Of a DNA stretch of 8,193 bases, positions 6,325-8,193 are shown one piece after another. The translations under genes and the position numbers were made by a program. The stretch is taken from NCBI GenBank assembly GCA_028678965.1, contig JAJRCM010000032.1, positions 1 to 8,193 of the forward strand, in the 5' to 3' direction. The first letter of the stretch is position 1. Each line of letters begins with the position of its first letter. The stretch is from Methanomicrobiales archaeon (GTDB lineage: Archaea; Halobacteriota; Methanomicrobia; Methanomicrobiales; JACTUA01). A model generated the notes under the pieces. That model saw only the letters and a program-made list of their open reading frames with translations, was not told the origin of the DNA and made no database searches.

Positions 6325-7110
6325 ATGATCAGGGCATATACCATTGCTTCGGGGAAAGGTGGTACTGGGAAAACCACGGTGACGGTGAATCTTGGCACCT
6401 CACTCGCCCAACTGGGGAAAGAGACCTACATCATGGATGCTGATATCGGAATGGCAAATCTCGGGCTCGTCCTCGGTTTGGAGGATGTACCCGTCACGCT
6501 TCATGAAGTGCTGGGAGGAAAAGCAAGCATCAACGAGGCAATATATGAAGGACCGCACGGGGTAAAGGTAATTCCGAGTGGCCTCTCTCTCCAAGGATTT
6601 CAACAGGCAAACCCCGAAAAAATGCGAGATGTCATGAGGGATATTGTCAACCGGTGTGATTTTCTCCTGATCGATGCCCCGGCAGGCATCAGTCGGGATG
6701 GGGTCATCCCTCTCGCCATCGCCGACGAGGTGATCCTCGTCGTCAATCCAGAACTCTCCTCTATCGTCGATGCCCTGAAGACTAAAATCCTTACCGAAGT
6801 GGTGGGTGGTCATGTGTGCGGGGCTATCGCCAACCGTGTGGGGATCGACCAGAGTGAGCTGGTCCAGCAGAAGATGGAAAAGTCATTGGGAGTCAAACTC
6901 ATCGGGGTGATTCCGGAGGATGCGAATATCCGCCGGGCTGCGGCCTATAAAACACCCATCGTGGTGAAGTTCCCCACCTCCGATGCGTCACGTGCCTTTA
7001 ACCGAATTGCCTCGAACCTGGCCGGGGTGAAATATGATGACACCCAGGAGAAGGCGGGTGAAGGGTTCATCGATCGCCTCGCGAAAGTGCTGTTCCGGGG
7101 ACGGACATGA
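6325..7110 (+). CDS. minD: MinD/ParA-type ATPase (cell-division or positioning MinD homologue)
   Basis: This is a deviant-Walker P-loop ATPase of 261 aa, the usual MinD length. The P-loop is ASGKGGTGKTT with signature lysine K11 and catalytic-loop lysine K16. The switch I region holds D38/D40 in MDADIGMANLGL. Walker B is FLLIDAPAG with D117, and the adenine-specificity region contains IANRVG. The tail FIDRLAKVLFRGRT (248-261) is a basic amphipathic helix like bacterial MinD membrane-targeting sequences, so ATP-dependent membrane cycling is plausible. Archaea often carry several MinD paralogues, and at least one in haloarchaea positions surface motors and chemoreceptors rather than the division site. 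The neighbours here (Roadblock-like protein, receiver, PATAN-like protein) suggest a positioning role rather than division; that is inference. The start is supported by AAGGATC upstream. The stop overlaps the next start by ATGA. Confidence 0.92.
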   Translation: MIRAYTIASGKGGTGKTTVTVNLGTSLAQLGKETYIMDADIGMANLGLVLGLEDVPVTLHEVLGGKASINEAIYEGPHGVKVIPSGLSLQGFQQANPEKMRDVMRDIVNRCDFLLIDAPAGISRDGVIPLAIADEVILVVNPELSSIVDALKTKILTEVVGGHVCGAIANRVGIDQSELVQQKMEKSLGVKLIGVIPEDANIRRAAAYKTPIVVKFPTSDASRAFNRIASNLAGVKYDDTQEKAGEGFIDRLAKVLFRGRT

Positions 7111-7304
7111 GCATCGAAGCCATCCTGCTTCCGGTACTCACCATTGTCATCCTTTTTGAAATCTTCCTGATGTACCTGATGCACGTCCGCATGAAACAGT
7201 TGATTGACGAGGTGACTCTCCTTAACAGCAAAATGGAGATCACCGATGTCGAACTCGATGTTCTCACCAAGAACGTTGAGGAATTCAAGAGACTTCAGCT
7301 CTAA
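7107..7304 (+). CDS. Small single-pass membrane protein with coiled coil, coupled to MinD
   Basis: This is a 65-residue protein of unknown family. Residues 5-25 form one transmembrane helix (ILLPVLTIVILFEIFLMYLM). Residues 28-64 form a heptad-like charged helix (LIDEVTLLNSKMEITDVELDVL) likely to make a cytosolic coiled coil. The ATG overlaps the MinD stop (ATGA), so it is made in step with MinD. By position it could be a membrane partner of MinD, in the way MinE or other small activators work, though there is no sequence resemblance to MinE. Its hydrophobic and charged periodicity, together with the coupling, makes it a real gene despite its size. Confidence 0.7.
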   Translation: MSIEAILLPVLTIVILFEIFLMYLMHVRMKQLIDEVTLLNSKMEITDVELDVLTKNVEEFKRLQL

Positions 7305-7325
7305 CCACGCCTCGTGTAATGCGAA

Positions 7326-7335
7326 GATAGATATG
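7326..7335 (+). promoter_or_regulatory. Possible TATA box for tRNA-Pro
   Basis: GATAGATATG is centred about 34 bases before the tRNA-Pro 5' end. The match is weak, but it is the most TATA-like sequence in the 60-base gap after the small membrane protein gene. Confidence 0.3.
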
Positions 7336-7364
7336 TTCTGCCTGCCCATGTGTTGAGGTAGTGC

Positions 7365-7438
7365 GGGGCCATAGGGTAGCCTGGGCATCCTAGGAGACTG
7401 GGGGTCTTCTGACCCGCGTTCAAATCGCGGTGGCCCCA
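7365..7438 (+). tRNA. tRNA-Pro (anticodon GGG)
   Basis: The 74 bases form a cloverleaf. The acceptor stem is GGGGCCA/TGGCCCC with discriminator A. The anticodon arm is GGAGA-CTGGGGG-TCTTC with anticodon GGG and one G-U pair. The T arm is CCGCG-TTCAAAT-CGCGG. The D arm is GGG...CCT-like with a long loop and a G-U pair, as is common in proline tRNAs. No CCA is encoded and there is no intron. A T4 run just downstream (7439-7442) may help 3' end formation. Confidence 0.93.
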
Positions 7439-7471
7439 TTTTAACTCTGATTCTTCAGGGAGTGATACTCC

Positions 7472-8193
7472 ATGAGAATTGACCAACGGTGTTTCTCCTG
7501 TCTGCTCTCCCGCGTGGCATTTGAATGCGGGCTCTCAACGAACGATGGTGCCCACATTCAGGAGATTGTGGATGCCTGTGCACGGGTGCTCAATGGAGTA
7601 AAAACTTCCCCCATTCCCGCTCCGCGGATAGCAAGTGAGGTACACCATTGTGCCTACCGCATGCTCCCTGATACTGACCCGTACCGGCGCCTCAAGGAGG
7701 ATAATATGCGCACTGCCCTCACGGTATGCAGGCAGGTGCAGAGTGCCCTCCCCACGTTCCGCGACGTGGTTCTTGCAAGTATTATTGGAAACACCATGGA
7801 TTATGCGGTGGAGAATCACCACGTCGCCGATGATTTCTCCCGTTTTTTCCGGAAAGAATTCGAAAAAGGGCTCTATATTGACCATACCGATGCCATGCTC
7901 CAACGGTCGGACCGGGTAGTGTACTTCACCGATAACTGTGGCGAGATTGTTTTTGACTGTCTGGTTATCAGAGCCCTGAAGGAGCGGGGAGCTCATATTA
8001 CCCTTGTGGTGAAGGGAGAACCGATCTTGAATGATGCCACGGTACGTGAGGCAAAGGATCTGGGGCTTGACGGGATGGTGGATCTGCTCACTACGACCGG
8101 CAGCGGCGATGTGGGGATCACCCTGGGGAAGATACCCCTTGAACTTAACCGGGCGCTGGATGAGTGCACACTTATCATAGCTAAGGGAATGGC
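7472..8193 (+). CDS. DUF89-family protein (damage-control phosphatase-like), partial
   Basis: This is the N-terminal 240 codons of a DUF89/ARMT1-like protein of the archaeal subfamily; the C-terminus runs off the right edge. Characterised relatives are metal-dependent phosphatases that remove damaged phosphometabolites. The physiological substrate of the archaeal form is not evident. Visible family marks are an N-terminal CFSC (C7, C10), typical of the archaeal and bacterial type, YFTDNCGEIVFD (D154-N155 with E158 and D162), the VVKGEPILNDAT block (N187-D188) and AKGM at the edge. These Asp and Asn residues form the metal and phosphate site in the family. The ATG at 7472 is preceded by AGGGAGTGAT, a good Shine-Dalgarno match. 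It follows tRNA-Pro by 33 bases on the same strand and could share its transcript. Confidence 0.88.
   Translation, partial: MRIDQRCFSCLLSRVAFECGLSTNDGAHIQEIVDACARVLNGVKTSPIPAPRIASEVHHCAYRMLPDTDPYRRLKEDNMRTALTVCRQVQSALPTFRDVVLASIIGNTMDYAVENHHVADDFSRFFRKEFEKGLYIDHTDAMLQRSDRVVYFTDNCGEIVFDCLVIRALKERGAHITLVVKGEPILNDATVREAKDLGLDGMVDLLTTTGSGDVGITLGKIPLELNRALDECTLIIAKGM

Noticed and set aside
3233..7438. Genomic island bounded by the two tRNA genes
   Set aside because: No integrase, no duplicated tRNA 3' end and no mobile genes are seen. The enclosed genes look like ordinary archaeal chromosomal genes.
6945..7439. Minus-strand open frame (164 codons) across the MinD end, the small membrane gene and tRNA-Pro
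   Set aside because: It overlaps real genes on the other strand and passes through the tRNA. Its composition looks like an antisense artefact.
7535..7996. Minus-strand open frame (153 codons) opposite the DUF89 gene
   Set aside because: The plus strand carries the DUF89 motifs in an uninterrupted frame; this one is its shadow.

Overview
The window looks like a chromosomal segment of a euryarchaeal methanogen, most likely from Methanomicrobiales or a close relative. The main evidence is an archaeal RNA polymerase block (rpoH, rpoB2, rpoB1) in which the large beta subunit is split into B'' and B'. Supporting signs are two tRNA genes without encoded CCA, TATA-type promoters in AT-rich gaps, and Shine-Dalgarno motifs at several starts. 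The lineage is inferred from family resemblance, not from a search.

The minus strand of the left part (1-3306) reads, in transcription order, tRNA-Lys(UUU), rpoH, rpoB2 and rpoB1. rpoB1 runs off the left edge after 436 codons. rpoB2 appears to start at a CTG codon at 2868, because the conserved N-terminus has no in-frame ATG, GTG or TTG ahead of it. rpoB2 and rpoB1 overlap by ATGA, and each start is preceded by the same CAAGGGGG motif.

Next is a plus-strand gene for a four-helix PsiE-like membrane protein (3436-3885). It converges on a minus-strand pair of signalling genes.

The centre (3907-7304) is the most interesting part. Two divergent operons flank a 177-bp AT-rich control region. The leftward operon encodes a Roadblock/LC7 protein and a single-receiver response regulator. 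The rightward operon encodes a 197-aa protein with a PATAN/DUF4388-like N-terminal domain, a membrane-anchored protein with a Roadblock-like C-terminal domain, a MinD/ParA-type ATPase with an amphipathic C-terminal tail, and a 65-aa single-pass coiled-coil protein. Together they look like an archaeal spatial-organisation or polarity module that combines a phosphorylatable receiver, two Roadblock-type domains and a membrane-cycling MinD. That joint function is inference. No Mgl/Ras-like GTPase, kinase or chemotaxis receptor is visible here.

The right end has tRNA-Pro(GGG) and then a DUF89-family (damage-control phosphatase-like) gene cut by the window edge. There are no insertion sequences, CRISPR arrays or integrases. 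No stretch over 300 bases lacks a gene; the longest gap is the 177-bp divergent control region.
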